Shown: positions 8,016 to 17,863 of the stretch, one piece after another | Layout: every line of letters starts with the position of its first letter | Position numbering within the stretch: the stretch's first letter is position 1 | Assembly (NCBI GenBank): GCA_965207275.1 | Contig: CBDBMH010000002.1 | Location: forward strand, 186,001-250,000 | Source of the DNA: Bin22 sp965207275 | GTDB lineage: Bacteria; Chloroflexota; Dehalococcoidia; Lucifugimonadales; UBA3495 | DNA length: 64,000 bases | Direction: 5' to 3' | Program-made: the position numbers and the translations under genes | The notes under the pieces: model-generated | The model's input: the letters and a program-made list of their open reading frames with translations, nothing else | Database searches by the model: none | What the model was told of the DNA's origin: nothing

Positions 8016-9905
8016 CCCAAATCCACCACCTAATGGGAGGAAAAGACCTCGTTGGAGCCAGCGGCAAAGCTGGCTATGATGGTTACGGGACAAACACAAC
8101 CATCACCAACGAGGTGCAGTCATTATGCAACAGGGAGTCCTGCCATTCCAGTATGGGACGGAGCATCGCGCGGGGGGCATGACGGGGCTGTCGGGGTTGG
8201 CGGTCTATCTGGAAATGGCCGATGCGATGGGGCTGGGCGAGTCGATCCGGCGCTACGTGAAGGTCAAGGAGGGCGGACAGGGATGGACGGACCGGCAGAT
8301 GGTCACCGCGCTGGTGCTGCTGAATCTGGCCGGTGGAGAAGGAGTGGACGACCTCCGGGTGCTGGAAGGGGACGAGGGTCTGGGCCGGATGTTGGGCCGG
8401 GTGGAGACGCACCGGCAGCGGGCTTGTGAGCGCCGGGAGGAGGGCAGCCGGTGGCGGGGCGGGCGGCGCCGCAGCGTCCCGTCTCCGTCGGCGGTGTTCC
8501 GGTACCTGGGCCGGTTCCACGACCCGGTTCAGGAGGAGGCCAGGCAGCCCCATACGGCGTACATACCCGCGCCCAGCGGCGCGCTGCGCGGGCTGGGGAA
8601 GGTCAACGCCGAGATGATGAGCTTCGTCCGGGACCACCTGGAGCAGGAGCAGGCGACGCTGGACATGGACGCGACGCTGATCGAGACCTACAAGCAGGAG
8701 GCGCTGTACTGCTACCAGGGCTACAAGGCCTACCAGCCGATGGTCACCTACTGGGCCGAGGCGGACCTGGTGGTCCATTCGGAGTTCCGGGACGGCAACG
8801 TGCCAGCGGGGTTCGAGCAACTGCGGGTGTTGCGGGAGTCGCTGGCCCATCTGCCGGAGGGCGTGGTGAAGGTGATGCTGCGGTCGGACACGGCGGGGTA
8901 CCAAGTTGAGTTGTTGCGGTACTGCGCCGAGGGGAGGGATGAGCGGTTCGGAGTGATCGAATTCGCGGTGGGGGCGGACGTCACGGAGGGGTTCAAGCGT
9001 GCGGCAGCCGAAGTGGAGGAGAGCCAGTGGCGCCGGTTGCCCCGGATGGTGGGGGAGTTGGCGGTGGAGACGGAACAGGAGTGGGCCGAGGTGGACTTCG
9101 TGCCCGATAGATTGGCTTATTCCAAGAATGATCCCGACTACCGTTTCATAGCGGTCCGGGAGCCGCTGAGGCGGCCGCCGCTGCCGGGCATGGAGGATGA
9201 CCTGGAGTTGTCGGTTCCGGCGATGGAGATGCCGGACCGGGGCTGGTACAAGATCCGGGGGATAGTGACTAACCGGGAGCTACCGGGAGATGAGGTGGTG
9301 CGGTGGTACCGGGAGAGATGCGGGAAGGGCGAGGAGGTGCATGGTGTGCTGAAGGAGGACTTGGCTGGCGGGAGGCTGCCGTCGGGACAGTTCGGGGCCA
9401 ACGCGGCCTGGTGGGCGATAGCGGCGCTGGCGTTCAACCTGAACTCGGCGGTCAAGCAGTTGGCCCTGGGCGGTCAGTGGGTGAACAAGCGGCTCAAGGC
9501 GGTGCGCTTTGCTCTGATCAATCTGGCCGGACGGGTGGTCTGCCACGCCAGGAAGCTGCTGATCCGGCTGGCCCGGGGCCATCCATCCTTCCCGCTGCTG
9601 GCGGGAGCGCACCGGAGAATAGCGGCGCTGGCCCACGGCCCACCCTGACCTGGGACGGTCTGCGCCACTACCGACGGGCATTCAAGCGACGGGGACTCCC
9701 GCCGTAGGGACACTGCGCCCTTCTCCAGGACCGGTTGGCATAGACCTCGCCCTGGCGTCGCCGGCCAACGCCCCAATATCCCCTTCCAGCGCCTACTCCT
9801 GCCACGCCAACCCACTGCCAACCTGTCAGCCGTCAGCCGATGCCCCAACCGGCCCAATCAAGGAGCCCCAAAACCATTTTTCTCCCATTAGGTGGTGGAT
9901 TTGGG
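8016..9905 (+). mobile_element. IS1380-like insertion sequence, 1890 bp, complete
   Basis: Both ends are visible: a perfect 24-bp terminal inverted repeat beginning CCCAAATCCACCACCT at 8016 and its reverse complement ending at 9905. It is flanked by a 5-bp direct repeat GCCGA (8011-8015 and 9906-9910). The uninterrupted paralogue at 32455 shows GCCGA only once at the equivalent site, which proves the insertion point. One transposase gene (8125-9648) fills most of the element. Perfect ends and an intact transposase point to a recent insertion. Confidence 0.93.
8125..9648 (+). CDS. IS1380 family transposase
   Basis: 507 aa. The N-terminal region (GLSGLAVYLEMADAMGLGESI) resembles the DNA-binding part of IS1380/IS4-like enzymes. 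The first catalytic Asp is in LDMDATLIETYKQEALYCYQGYKAYQPM and the second probably in VMLRSDTAGYQVELL. The Y-[2]-R-[3]-E-[6]-K type signature is seen as YRERCGKGEEVHGVLKEDLAGG, supplying the catalytic Glu. The C-terminal AWWAIAALAFNLNSAVKQL helix is typical of the group. There is no frameshift, so it is probably active. It starts 109 bp inside the left terminal repeat. Confidence 0.88.
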   Translation: MQQGVLPFQYGTEHRAGGMTGLSGLAVYLEMADAMGLGESIRRYVKVKEGGQGWTDRQMVTALVLLNLAGGEGVDDLRVLEGDEGLGRMLGRVETHRQRACERREEGSRWRGGRRRSVPSPSAVFRYLGRFHDPVQEEARQPHTAYIPAPSGALRGLGKVNAEMMSFVRDHLEQEQATLDMDATLIETYKQEALYCYQGYKAYQPMVTYWAEADLVVHSEFRDGNVPAGFEQLRVLRESLAHLPEGVVKVMLRSDTAGYQVELLRYCAEGRDERFGVIEFAVGADVTEGFKRAAAEVEESQWRRLPRMVGELAVETEQEWAEVDFVPDRLAYSKNDPDYRFIAVREPLRRPPLPGMEDDLELSVPAMEMPDRGWYKIRGIVTNRELPGDEVVRWYRERCGKGEEVHGVLKEDLAGGRLPSGQFGANAAWWAIAALAFNLNSAVKQLALGGQWVNKRLKAVRFALINLAGRVVCHARKLLIRLARGHPSFPLLAGAHRRIAALAHGPP

Positions 9906-12074
9906 GCCGACGGAGGCTCCTACGATTGAACAGACTGCGACTGTTAGAGCGACGATTACCGCCAGCCAACCCGGGCCTGAGACAGAGGGTTCCACGGGCC
10001 CGGTCTTCTGGGAACTGGACAGCGCCTCCACGGGACGGGACTTCGCCGCTTTACTCACCTCCGACGAAACTACATGCCTGGAGACCCGGCTGGGCGAGGA
10101 CTATCAGATATTCCTGGATGCTCCTCTTACCGGCGGCGCGGGCGACCTGTTGGCGGGCGATGACGGCGCCTTGGCCCCGCTCGAGAGCTGTCTTTCGGGA
10201 AACCGCCTGGCGGCTGCGAGGGTCTCAGTGCTGTCGATAGCCGCCGGCGGCTTCAGCGCCGAAACCCAGCAGTGCATGGTCAAGCTCCTGCAGACAGACC
10301 CGGTACTCGCTCAAGCCCTAGCACAGCCGGGCGATGTTGCGAGCGGACCACCGGCATTACGACTAATGTCTTGCCTGACGTCCCAGGAGGCTGCCAGGCT
10401 GACGCCGTCCGGCGAAGGCCCGGCTCCCAACCCTGACGAAATCGCGTGCTTGCTCGGTGAGTTGGAAGGGACACCATCCGGCGAGCGCATCATCGCCGTC
10501 CTCTCGGGAGCGGACGCGACGGGAGAGGGGTTGACGATGGAAGAGAGCGCGGCGCTGGGCGAGGCGGTAAGGGCGTGCGACATCGAGACCGAGTTCGACT
10601 TTCCCGCGCCTGAAGGCGCCGAGAGCCAGGGGTTGCCGCCGGACGGTCTGAGCCCCGTGGAACTGGGCGACCCGTGGCAGTTCTTCGCCGAACTTTCACC
10701 CTGGGAACGCTCCTGCCTCGGCGACAAGGGCTTGGGACCCCGCGAGTTGGCAATGCTGTCGAACCCGCCTTCCGGGGGCTCTCCAGAGACTACCACAAGC
10801 ATCGTCAACTGCCTCCAGGACGATACGGTGCTGCGGCTGTTCCTGACCCAATTGGTCGGGCAGGTGGAGCCCTTCGAGATGGAAACCGCCGCGTGCATCA
10901 GGGAGGGATTCCTACCCCTGGACCTGCGGGCGCTGTTGGCGCCCTCCGTTGCCGGACAGGCTCCCGCCAACTCCCTGGCCCTGAGCATGGCTGCCCTCGC
11001 CGTTTCTGTGTCCTGCCTGAGCGACGCCGAATGGGAGACCTACGCACCGCGTTTGGGTATGGCCCCTGGGGATCGTGCCGGGTTCGTCTGCCTGCTGGAA
11101 GCGCTGGGCGGACCGGCGGAACTGGTGGCGGCCATGCGGAGCGCCAGCCTGGGGGAGGCTCCGGCGAAATTCATCCGGGCCAGCCAAACCTGTGGGTTGG
11201 AGGACTCGGGTCCTTCGGACCAGGGAGGCGCCGGCCAATCAAGGGAAGGCCAACGGGTCATCATAGACCCGGGCCCCGGCACGACGCACATAGACCCCTA
11301 CCTGTGGGGTCTGCTGCAAAGGCAGGCTGAGGGGCTTTCCGTTCCGGACAGGGTAACCGTCTCCATAGGTTCCTATACTGAATTTGACATCAACCCGGGC
11401 CTTGAGGAATTCATCGCGTCTCTGGACGGCGAGCATGTGGATACCCACACGTGGGACCTGCCCGCCGGCGAGATACTGGGGGTGGTGCAACGGCCCGACG
11501 TGGTTGAGGTGGAGATTGAGTCGGCACCCGTTTCGGAGGAACCGTTCATCAATACCCGACCCTACGACTCGCTGCGCATGGTGGTTGCGGCATTTGCCTA
11601 CGGCGTTCCCGCCGAGAGCGCCGCGCAGTACGCCATGTTCGCCAGGGAAGACAGCGTGGTGGTGGGCATGAACGCTCCCGACGCCGGCACCATCTCGTCC
11701 ATCCGCGCTTGGCTGAAGGAAAAGAACGTTTACGTGGTGCCCGCTTCCGAGGATAGCGGTGTTGCTCCCAACCACCTGGCGGTGTTGCTGCCGGTCAGGT
11801 ACATCAAGGAGTTGGGGGATGCCTTTCCCGAGGTACATCTTTCGTCGGCCACGCACCGTGGCCAGGGATTGACCTTATCCCGGGCGTACTGGCTGCAGGA
11901 GACCAGGGACCTGGAAGACGAAATCGTGGCCCAGTATTTGCCGTACTGATGGGTCTGGTGGAGGTGGCACGCGAAGCATGAGCAATAGTTCGCCCGCAGT
12001 CGAGGAGGCGACTATGCTCTTTAAGGGGAATCGGGCCGCTGCGGGAAACAAGTCCAAAGTCTGCGAGGCATCAT

Positions 12075-12722
12075 ATGGAACGGGATCGGTCGGAGATGCC
12101 TGAAGGCGGGTGGTTCAGCTACAGTGCAATGGGGCAGGGAGCGGCTGAACCTCTCGACGACGCTTACTCGCGATTTACCAACCAGGAACGATTCAAGCCC
12201 CTGCACGACTGGGCGCTGGAGAAGGTGGCGCGCCTGCAAACGGAATATGACGTAACCCTTGAAGAGGGCTTCGGACTGGGCGCTGAGCTGGAACGCGCTC
12301 CGCTTTCCAGGCCGACGGTAAGACTGACGCCGTTGCAGGAATCTTGCGCCCCGGTTGCCATCGCCTTTACTGATTCCCCGGGTTTGGAGGTACGGGTAGG
12401 CCGTTGGGTAACCGATGGATTTCCAACCTGCCATTGCGACGCCTGCGACGAAATGCCGGAAGAGGAATTCGAGAGACTGACGGAACTGCTGGACGACGTG
12501 GTGGCGGGAAGGTTTCGAGAAACAATTCGCCTGCAACGGGATGGTTCCGGTTGGAGCAGTCATGAGTTCTGGAATGACGACAGACCCAGTTCAGGAGGAT
12601 CACTGGTGTCGAGGGATAAGGCGGCTCGAGTCCTGGACGGCGAAGCGGAGGTAGTATTGGAGTGGACGCCCTGGCAGCCCAAGGAGGGAGCCTCTTCCGC
12701 CGGGCATCCGGTCCAAGGATGA
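12075..12722 (+). CDS. DUF6226 family protein
   Basis: 215 aa, cytoplasmic. The pattern RFTNQERFKPLHDWALEKVARL, then EYDVTLEEGFGL, TVRLTPL, PVAIAFTDSPGLEVRVGRW, FPTCHCDACDE and LTELLDDVVAGRFRE matches the DUF6226 family as remembered from actinobacterial genomes. Function is unknown; the CHCDAC cluster suggests a metal site (inference). It follows copy 1 of the large lipoprotein. A truncated copy of its first 25-30 codons follows copy 2 at 34774, so both genes were duplicated together. Confidence 0.72.
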   Translation: MERDRSEMPEGGWFSYSAMGQGAAEPLDDAYSRFTNQERFKPLHDWALEKVARLQTEYDVTLEEGFGLGAELERAPLSRPTVRLTPLQESCAPVAIAFTDSPGLEVRVGRWVTDGFPTCHCDACDEMPEEEFERLTELLDDVVAGRFRETIRLQRDGSGWSSHEFWNDDRPSSGGSLVSRDKAARVLDGEAEVVLEWTPWQPKEGASSAGHPVQG

Positions 12723-13024
12723 CTGAGTCCTGCGGCACGTCGTGCACCAGGGTCAGTACGGAAGATGGGTTCTGGTCCCTCCACCTCTCGAATAATGATC
12801 CGTCTAGAGAGCCAGGTTCGGCGATGTGCTCAGTACGAAGGGAATCCAGTGGTAATATAACCGGGTTGGTTTGCCTTTCGTGGCGGTGCCAAGCGCAACC
12901 ACGTTCACAGAAGCAACGGGACGACGAATTCGTAAGTACGCCCTGGCGATGCTTCTGGGTTAAGCGAGACGACGATCTCCAGGTTTAAGCCCGCCAGCAA
13001 AATCCAGGTCGATTTTCTATCACC
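12723..13024. other. Non-coding gap
   Basis: No supported gene or clear hairpin was found. It separates the DUF6226 gene from the HNH nuclease gene and presumably contains the latter's promoter. Confidence 0.4.
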
Positions 13025-13741
13025 ATGTTGACGCAGTTGAAATCCGCATATGCAGGCAAGCTGTCGGCGCTCCGGCCCGTGGGCAACCTGGTCGCCCGAG
13101 GGACGTTGGCTACAATCGATTTGTCCCATCAGATCATCCTCAGAAGGCGCCAGGGTGAAAGGGCCGCGCCCAGAACCAGACGCATCAGGTTCACCGAGGA
13201 GCAGCGGCGCCGCATCAGTGGCAAGCAGGGCAATCGCTGCATGTATTGCGGTGTCAGGCTGAACAGGACAAACCTCCAGATTGACCACATCTACCCCGTG
13301 GAATTCGGCGGCCCGAACGATGAGAGCAATCTTCAGGCGCTGTGCGGCCGGTGCAACGCCAGGAAGGGCATCCAGATCGACACCGACTTTCGGGCCCGTT
13401 ATCGCGAGGCGATGCGAGGAGTCGTTGTCGGCCGACCTCCTGCAAACCGGATACCCTACGCTCGGTTCGACGCGGTCACACGACTCACCAGACAGGGAGA
13501 CGCCACCAGAACCCTCCGTCGTCTGGTATTCCGCACACCCAGGCAGAAGATCGCCTCGGGAAGCGCGGCGCTGGGAGGAATAACCGGAGGGGCTTGGTTC
13601 ATCGGCATGGCCCTACTGTTGCCACAGGCCGAAGCGGGGCAGTACGTCGCCTTCTTCGGTGGCCTGTTGCTTGGAGCGGCGACCTGGGCGGGATCGGTGT
13701 TGAGGGCCAAGTACATGGGTATCTGGGACCGTGAAGAGTAG
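13025..13741 (+). CDS. HNH endonuclease with C-terminal membrane helices
   Basis: 238 aa. The HNH core runs from residue ~58 to ~118: CMYCG, then QIDHIYPVEFGGPNDESNLQALC and GRCNARKG. This gives the DH pair, the Asn and two CxxC zinc-ribbon pairs of the McrA-like HNH fold. It is followed by a basic linker and then two hydrophobic helices (about 177-200, GSAALGGITGGAWFIGMALLLP, and 207-226, VAFFGGLLLGAATWAGSV). An HNH nuclease with its own transmembrane hairpin is not the usual architecture and would place the nuclease at the inner membrane face, as expected for some phage- or plasmid-exclusion systems (inference). It lies 40 bp upstream of the LRR lipoprotein gene on the same strand. Confidence 0.82.
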   Translation: MLTQLKSAYAGKLSALRPVGNLVARGTLATIDLSHQIILRRRQGERAAPRTRRIRFTEEQRRRISGKQGNRCMYCGVRLNRTNLQIDHIYPVEFGGPNDESNLQALCGRCNARKGIQIDTDFRARYREAMRGVVVGRPPANRIPYARFDAVTRLTRQGDATRTLRRLVFRTPRQKIASGSAALGGITGGAWFIGMALLLPQAEAGQYVAFFGGLLLGAATWAGSVLRAKYMGIWDREE

Positions 13742-13781
13742 AAACCTGTTCCGGAGCACTGCGGTGAGTTTTGGGAGCGCC

Positions 13782-15857
13782 ATGCATAAGCTTAGCCAAA
13801 CGCTCAAGTGGACGGTCTTCATCTTCCTGTCGAAGGCCCTAGCCCTGTGCATGCTGGTCGGAGTAGCAGCCATCCTTTCGACGGCGGCTTGTGGAAGCCT
13901 GTCCTTCAGGGCGGACCCTGATAGAGAAATAAAGGGGAGGGATATCGAGAAGGACAGAGACGAACTGTTAGCACTGTTCCATGCTACGAACGGTCCTGAA
14001 TGGAAGAATAGCGCCTTTTGGAATACCGATGTCTCCGTAGCCCTGTGGCACGGAATTGTTAAAGGGCAGAGTTTTGATCCTGTGAGCAATCCCGTCGGCA
14101 CCACACTCGGAACTAGAGTCAATGAGTTCGTCTCGATAATAGACCTTGCGAACAACGGTTTGGTGGGAGAGATACCGAAGAAACTCGGGAATCTGGATGC
14201 ACTTCAAAGATTGGACCTTCGCCAAAACCAACTGAGCGGGGAGATACCTGCCGAGTTGGGCAAACTGGAATTGACCCATTTAATCTTAGGTGGAAACCAA
14301 CTGAGTGGCGAGATACCGCCTGAATTGGGCAACATCCGCTACTTGTCATACCTCGTATTAGGCGGAAATCAGTTGAGCGGAGAGATCCCAGCCGAACTGA
14401 GAGACCTGAACGACCTGATACTGTTGGACCTCAGCAACAACCAATTGACCGGGGATATCACAGGCCGCTTCGGCAGACCCAACCGCTTTTCGTATCTTGA
14501 CCTCTCCGGAAACCAACTGACCGGAGAGATTCCGGCTAGTCTCCCCTTCGGACTGCACTCATTGGATCTCCGGAACAACTACTTGACCGGGGAGATTCCG
14601 GAAACTAAGCATAGCATGCGGGAGTTATATCTCGGTGGCAATCAGCTCTCTGGATGCATCCCCAAGGTTTTCCGCTATGTCCCCAATAATGACTTTCTCA
14701 GTCTCGGTATGAACATCTGCGGGGGAGGTCTACCTATACCTCCCGGGAGCCCTCGTCCTCCTGAAAGCTTAGTGGCGGCTTTGGTCGCCTTCTACAAGGC
14801 CACCGGTGGGGCAGACTGGCACGATAGCACCGATTGGATGAACTCCTCCGTGGGACTTAGTTACTGGTATGGCCTACTAGTCGGCGGGAATTCACCGATT
14901 CTTAAGGTTTCCCTAAACGGAAACAACCTGAGCGGTGAACTACCCGCTGAGTGGGACGGCTTTCATGGACTAGTCTACCTGCACCTCGCTGACAATGATC
15001 TGACCGGCGAGATTCCCTCTGGACTAGAGGCCAGTGAGGCACTGTACGAGCTAGATCTCAGCGGTAATAGCTTCAGCGGGGAGATACCACCTGAGCTTGG
15101 CAACCTGGATCTGGGTCGGCTCTTGCTGCATGGCAACGACTTGAATGGGGATATTCCAGTCGAGTTGGCCGATCTGACGGGCTTGGAAGAACTGCGACTC
15201 GCGGGTAACCGGCTCACTGGGGCGATACCGCCAGAGTTGGAAGACCTCCCAAGGCTGAAGGTACTCCGCCTCGCGAGCAACCCACTGACCGGGTGCATTC
15301 CAGACCGTCTGCAATTGGTCCCTGATAATGATCTCTGGGAGCTTGGACTGCCGGTATGCGAAGGCAAAGTGGCTCCCAAGCCTCCTCCGTCCTACGGCGA
15401 TCGGTCCGCATTGTTAGCCTTTTATGATGCGACTGGCGGGCCGGAGTGGCTAGACGATACCAACTGGCGGACCGACGAGCCCTTAAGGAAATGGTATGGC
15501 GTTACCATCGACAGCCAGTCGGGCAGAGTAGAGCAGTTAGAACTTCAGGAGAATGGGTTGAAGGGAGAGATACCACATGAGATAGGTGAGTTGGCGGACC
15601 TGGAGGTATTGAATCTTCGCAGGAATGACCTGAGTGGCGAGATTCCGGCTGAGTTGGGGAACCTCGAATCCCTTCGATCTCTCAGACTGGGTGGCAACCG
15701 ATTGAGTGGCGAGATTCCGGCTGAGTTGGGGAACCTCCGTCACTTAAAGTATCTGTACTTGGGCAGAAACGAGTTCACCGGTTGCCTCCCCGCGCGGTTT
15801 CAGCGAGCGCATAACAACGATTTCCTTACCATTGGTCTGCCATTCTGTGGTGAATGA
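13782..15857 (+). CDS. Leucine-rich-repeat lipoprotein
   Basis: The start is the ATG at 13782 (GGGAG 5 nt upstream) rather than the GTG at 13731. It gives a signal peptide ending in ILSTAACGS, a lipobox with Cys as the first mature residue. The 691-aa protein is built of plant-type LRRs (LxxLxLxxNxLxGEIPxELGNL), about 17 units in three blocks. Each block starts with an N-cap of the type LLALFHATNGPEW, LVAFYKATGGADWHDSTDW or LLAFYDATGGPEWLDDTNW, and ends with a (S/T)GC(I/L)P..(F/L)..VPNNDF cap. Such proteins are surface-exposed binding modules; the ligand is unknown. Its 3' end overlaps the convergent recombinase gene by 58 bp. Confidence 0.88.
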   Translation: MHKLSQTLKWTVFIFLSKALALCMLVGVAAILSTAACGSLSFRADPDREIKGRDIEKDRDELLALFHATNGPEWKNSAFWNTDVSVALWHGIVKGQSFDPVSNPVGTTLGTRVNEFVSIIDLANNGLVGEIPKKLGNLDALQRLDLRQNQLSGEIPAELGKLELTHLILGGNQLSGEIPPELGNIRYLSYLVLGGNQLSGEIPAELRDLNDLILLDLSNNQLTGDITGRFGRPNRFSYLDLSGNQLTGEIPASLPFGLHSLDLRNNYLTGEIPETKHSMRELYLGGNQLSGCIPKVFRYVPNNDFLSLGMNICGGGLPIPPGSPRPPESLVAALVAFYKATGGADWHDSTDWMNSSVGLSYWYGLLVGGNSPILKVSLNGNNLSGELPAEWDGFHGLVYLHLADNDLTGEIPSGLEASEALYELDLSGNSFSGEIPPELGNLDLGRLLLHGNDLNGDIPVELADLTGLEELRLAGNRLTGAIPPELEDLPRLKVLRLASNPLTGCIPDRLQLVPDNDLWELGLPVCEGKVAPKPPPSYGDRSALLAFYDATGGPEWLDDTNWRTDEPLRKWYGVTIDSQSGRVEQLELQENGLKGEIPHEIGELADLEVLNLRRNDLSGEIPAELGNLESLRSLRLGGNRLSGEIPAELGNLRHLKYLYLGRNEFTGCLPARFQRAHNNDFLTIGLPFCGE

Positions 15858-17518
15858 GGCCGATGGTGCAGAGTGGCGCGCCTCACAGCCTCATCCACAA
15901 CTCGAAGACAGTACTGCCTATCGTCAAGACAGGCCCCACCAGACTTGACGGAAGACAGTACCGGGGAGTGCAAGGCCATCTCCTCGGCGTCTTTGCCCCC
16001 TATCGGACTATCTACGGGCATGGGGATGGTGTAGCGCACCAACGCCCCGCCGGGTTGCACCACGATCTCCTTGACGAAGGACTCTATGAAGGCCCGCCGC
16101 TCGGTCAACTCGCTCTCGTTCAGATACCTGCTCAGGTCCTCGCAGTAGGCGGTAATGGTTTCCACGTCGTCCAGCACCACCCGCCGCTGGGACAGCAGCA
16201 CCCTGGCCTCCTCCGCCGTCGCCACAAGTTTCTCCTGACGCTCCCGGTGATCCCGGATGCGGGGCTTGAAGTCCTCGATGTCCAGGTCGGTGGTCTCCGC
16301 CAGGTTGTAGAGCCGCTCCAGCCGCCGCTTCACGTCGGCCAACTCCGCCTCGGCGGTCTCCAGCCGCTGGCGCTGCTCCCGGGCTATCCCGTCCATCTCC
16401 TCGTCCACCAGCTTGACCAGTTCCCTGATGTTGGACTCGGTGAGTACGTTCTCCCGGATCTTCCCCACCACCATCTCCTCGAAGCGCCTTGCGTTCAGCC
16501 TGGGACAGTCGCAGGCCCCGCTGCCCCGCTTCATCAGGGACTGGCAGACGTAGTAGGCGAACTGCCCGCCCTTGGAGTCCTGGCCCGACATGGCTCGTTC
16601 ACAGGTCTTGCACTTGACCAGGCCGCTGAGGAGGTAGGAGCTTCCCACCCGGCGGGGATGCGCCTTCCTGGGGGCGCGGGAGCTCATCTGCTTGTTCACC
16701 TTGCGGAACTGGGTCTTGGTGACGAGGGCGGGAAATGCCTTCTCCACCCGCACCGGCTCTCCCTTGTCATTGGCGCCACCACCCCAGAGAAGTGTTCCGG
16801 TGTAAGCCTGGTTTTTCAGGATGATGTGGACGCCGTTCTTGGACCAGGGCCTGCCGGTGGGGTTGGCGATGCCCTCATCGTTCAGGGTGCGGGTGATCTC
16901 CAGGATGCCCCTGCCCGACTCGGCCATATCGAAGATGCGCTTGACTATGGGGGAGGTGTCCGGGTTGGGTTCCAGGGTGGGGCGCTTCTTGGCCCCGTCC
17001 TGGACCATCAACTTGCGATAGCCGTAGGGGACCCGGCTGGCGACCCAGAAGCCCCGGGAGGCGGCCTCTCTCATACCCCGCCTGACTTCTTCCGCAAGAT
17101 TTTCCGAGTAAAATTCGTCCACGGACTCGATGATGGCCTCCATCAGCTTGCCGGTGGGGGAGTCGTCGGCGTGCTCGGTGATGGATACGACGCGGACGCC
17201 CTTGCGCCGCAGCATGGACTTGAAGGCCACGGCGTGCTCGCGCTTGCGGGTGAACCTGCTAAATTTCCAGACAAGAATTTCCTTAAACGGGGCCTCAGGC
17301 TTGTTGGCCTCGTCCAGCATCCTGCGGAACTGGGGCCTATCGGCGATCCTGCCGCTTTCGGCCTCGTCCACGTACTCGCGGGCCACGGAGTAGCCGTTGC
17401 GCTCGGCGTAGTCCCTGAGCGCCCGCATCTGAGCGGCCACGGACAGGTCCACGTCCTGGCGGTCGCTGGAGACCCGGGCGTAGAGGGCCGCCGGTATCAG
17501 GTCAATTCCATTACTCAT
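15800..17518 (-). CDS. Large serine recombinase
   Basis: 572 aa from the ATG at 17518 (SD GAGGTGA). The resolvase domain begins AALYARVSSDRQDVDLS, with Ser17 the predicted nucleophile and the conserved arginine cluster in KFSRFTRKREHAV. A recombinase domain (GYRKL...PIVKRIFDM...GIANPTGRPWSKNGVHIILKNQAYTG) and a zinc ribbon (CKTCERAMSG...YYVCQS...CDCP) follow, then a long coiled-coil and the C-terminal EIVVQPGGALVRYTIPMP. Enzymes of this type integrate and excise mobile elements. The last 70 codons beyond VRYTIPMP look unconserved and read into the LRR gene, so the frame probably acquired its tail at an element boundary. An ancestral recombinase stop may have been lost. Confidence 0.9.
   Translation of the reverse strand: MSNGIDLIPAALYARVSSDRQDVDLSVAAQMRALRDYAERNGYSVAREYVDEAESGRIADRPQFRRMLDEANKPEAPFKEILVWKFSRFTRKREHAVAFKSMLRRKGVRVVSITEHADDSPTGKLMEAIIESVDEFYSENLAEEVRRGMREAASRGFWVASRVPYGYRKLMVQDGAKKRPTLEPNPDTSPIVKRIFDMAESGRGILEITRTLNDEGIANPTGRPWSKNGVHIILKNQAYTGTLLWGGGANDKGEPVRVEKAFPALVTKTQFRKVNKQMSSRAPRKAHPRRVGSSYLLSGLVKCKTCERAMSGQDSKGGQFAYYVCQSLMKRGSGACDCPRLNARRFEEMVVGKIRENVLTESNIRELVKLVDEEMDGIAREQRQRLETAEAELADVKRRLERLYNLAETTDLDIEDFKPRIRDHRERQEKLVATAEEARVLLSQRRVVLDDVETITAYCEDLSRYLNESELTERRAFIESFVKEIVVQPGGALVRYTIPMPVDSPIGGKDAEEMALHSPVLSSVKSGGACLDDRQYCLRVVDEAVRRATLHHRPHSPQNGRPMVRKSLLCAR
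15885..15951. repeat. Left copy of an imperfect ~67-bp direct repeat (possible att site)
   Basis: The block CTCGAAGACAGTACTGCC...CGTCAAGACAGGCC, inside the 3' tail of the serine recombinase gene, recurs at 43014-43080 in the same orientation with roughly 80% identity by eye. Its position at the recombinase end of a putative island suits an attachment-site arm. It could also be just a recombinase-tail relic. Confidence 0.5.
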
Positions 17519-17741
17519 CGATTTCACCTCGATCATTCTCTCCGGGTTCGGCCTGGCGTGATCGCAGCCGTTCAAGACGCTGCTCACGGCGCAGTTCTCG
17601 ATCTTCCATGTACAGGCGGAGAGCCTCACGCACCAGTTCGCTCATGTCGCGGACCTCTTCCTCCTTCACCCGCTGCACCTGCTCGAACATCTCCGGCGGC
17701 AGCGAAAAGGTGATGGTCCTGGAAATGCGGCGTGGGGGCAT
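17511..17741 (-). CDS. Ribbon-helix-helix (CopG/Arc-like) protein
   Basis: 76 aa. RTITFSLPPEMFEQVQRV forms the beta strand and first helix of an RHH DNA-binding fold, and DMSELVREALRLYMEDREL the second helix, followed by a charged tail. It ends 8 bp inside the recombinase start, so the two are translationally coupled; it probably represses the recombinase promoter or acts as an accessory nucleoprotein factor (inference). RHH proteins also occur as antitoxins, but no toxin is adjacent. Confidence 0.85.
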   Translation of the reverse strand: MPPRRISRTITFSLPPEMFEQVQRVKEEEVRDMSELVREALRLYMEDRELRREQRLERLRSRQAEPGENDRGEIDE

Positions 17742-17863
17742 GGCCTCTCGCGTCGGCTGTTTATTTATTGGAATGTCTTACTACTATTATCTTTCATCCT
17801 CGGGCCGCCGTCAATGCCGCCCTGTGGTTTCGTTTGCTTATAGGGGAATAGCCCCATAAATGG

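Larger units (their letters stand above)
7859..11949 (+). pseudogene. Large secreted lipoprotein gene, copy 1, interrupted by an IS
   Basis: Codons 1-52 (7859-8015) and the remainder (9911-11949) are separated by the IS1380-like element at 8016-9905. Joining them in frame restores 731 codons, exactly the length of the intact copy at 32455-34650. The N-terminus is a lipoprotein signal (LAAILLAGAILSCGS, lipid-attachment Cys27) followed by a Pro/Thr-rich linker. The body is a series of helical segments with regularly placed cysteines (TCLETRLG, CLLGELEG, SCLGDKGLG, NCLQDDTV, ACIREGF, SCLSDAEW, FVCLLEAL). The C-terminal 250 aa form a different, more mixed domain. The downstream frame could only be made from a fortuitous start inside the IS end (9892) and lacks a signal peptide, so function is presumably lost. 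Family unknown. Confidence 0.88.

Noticed and set aside
8083..8904. 273-codon minus-strand frame
   Set aside because: Antisense to the IS1380-like transposase.
9892..11949. A separate 685-aa gene starting inside the IS right end
   Set aside because: The first codons come from the IS terminal repeat and no signal peptide is present. The frame is the 3' part of the interrupted lipoprotein gene.
15854..17713. 619-codon plus-strand frame
   Set aside because: Antisense to the serine recombinase and RHH genes, which have clear catalytic motifs.
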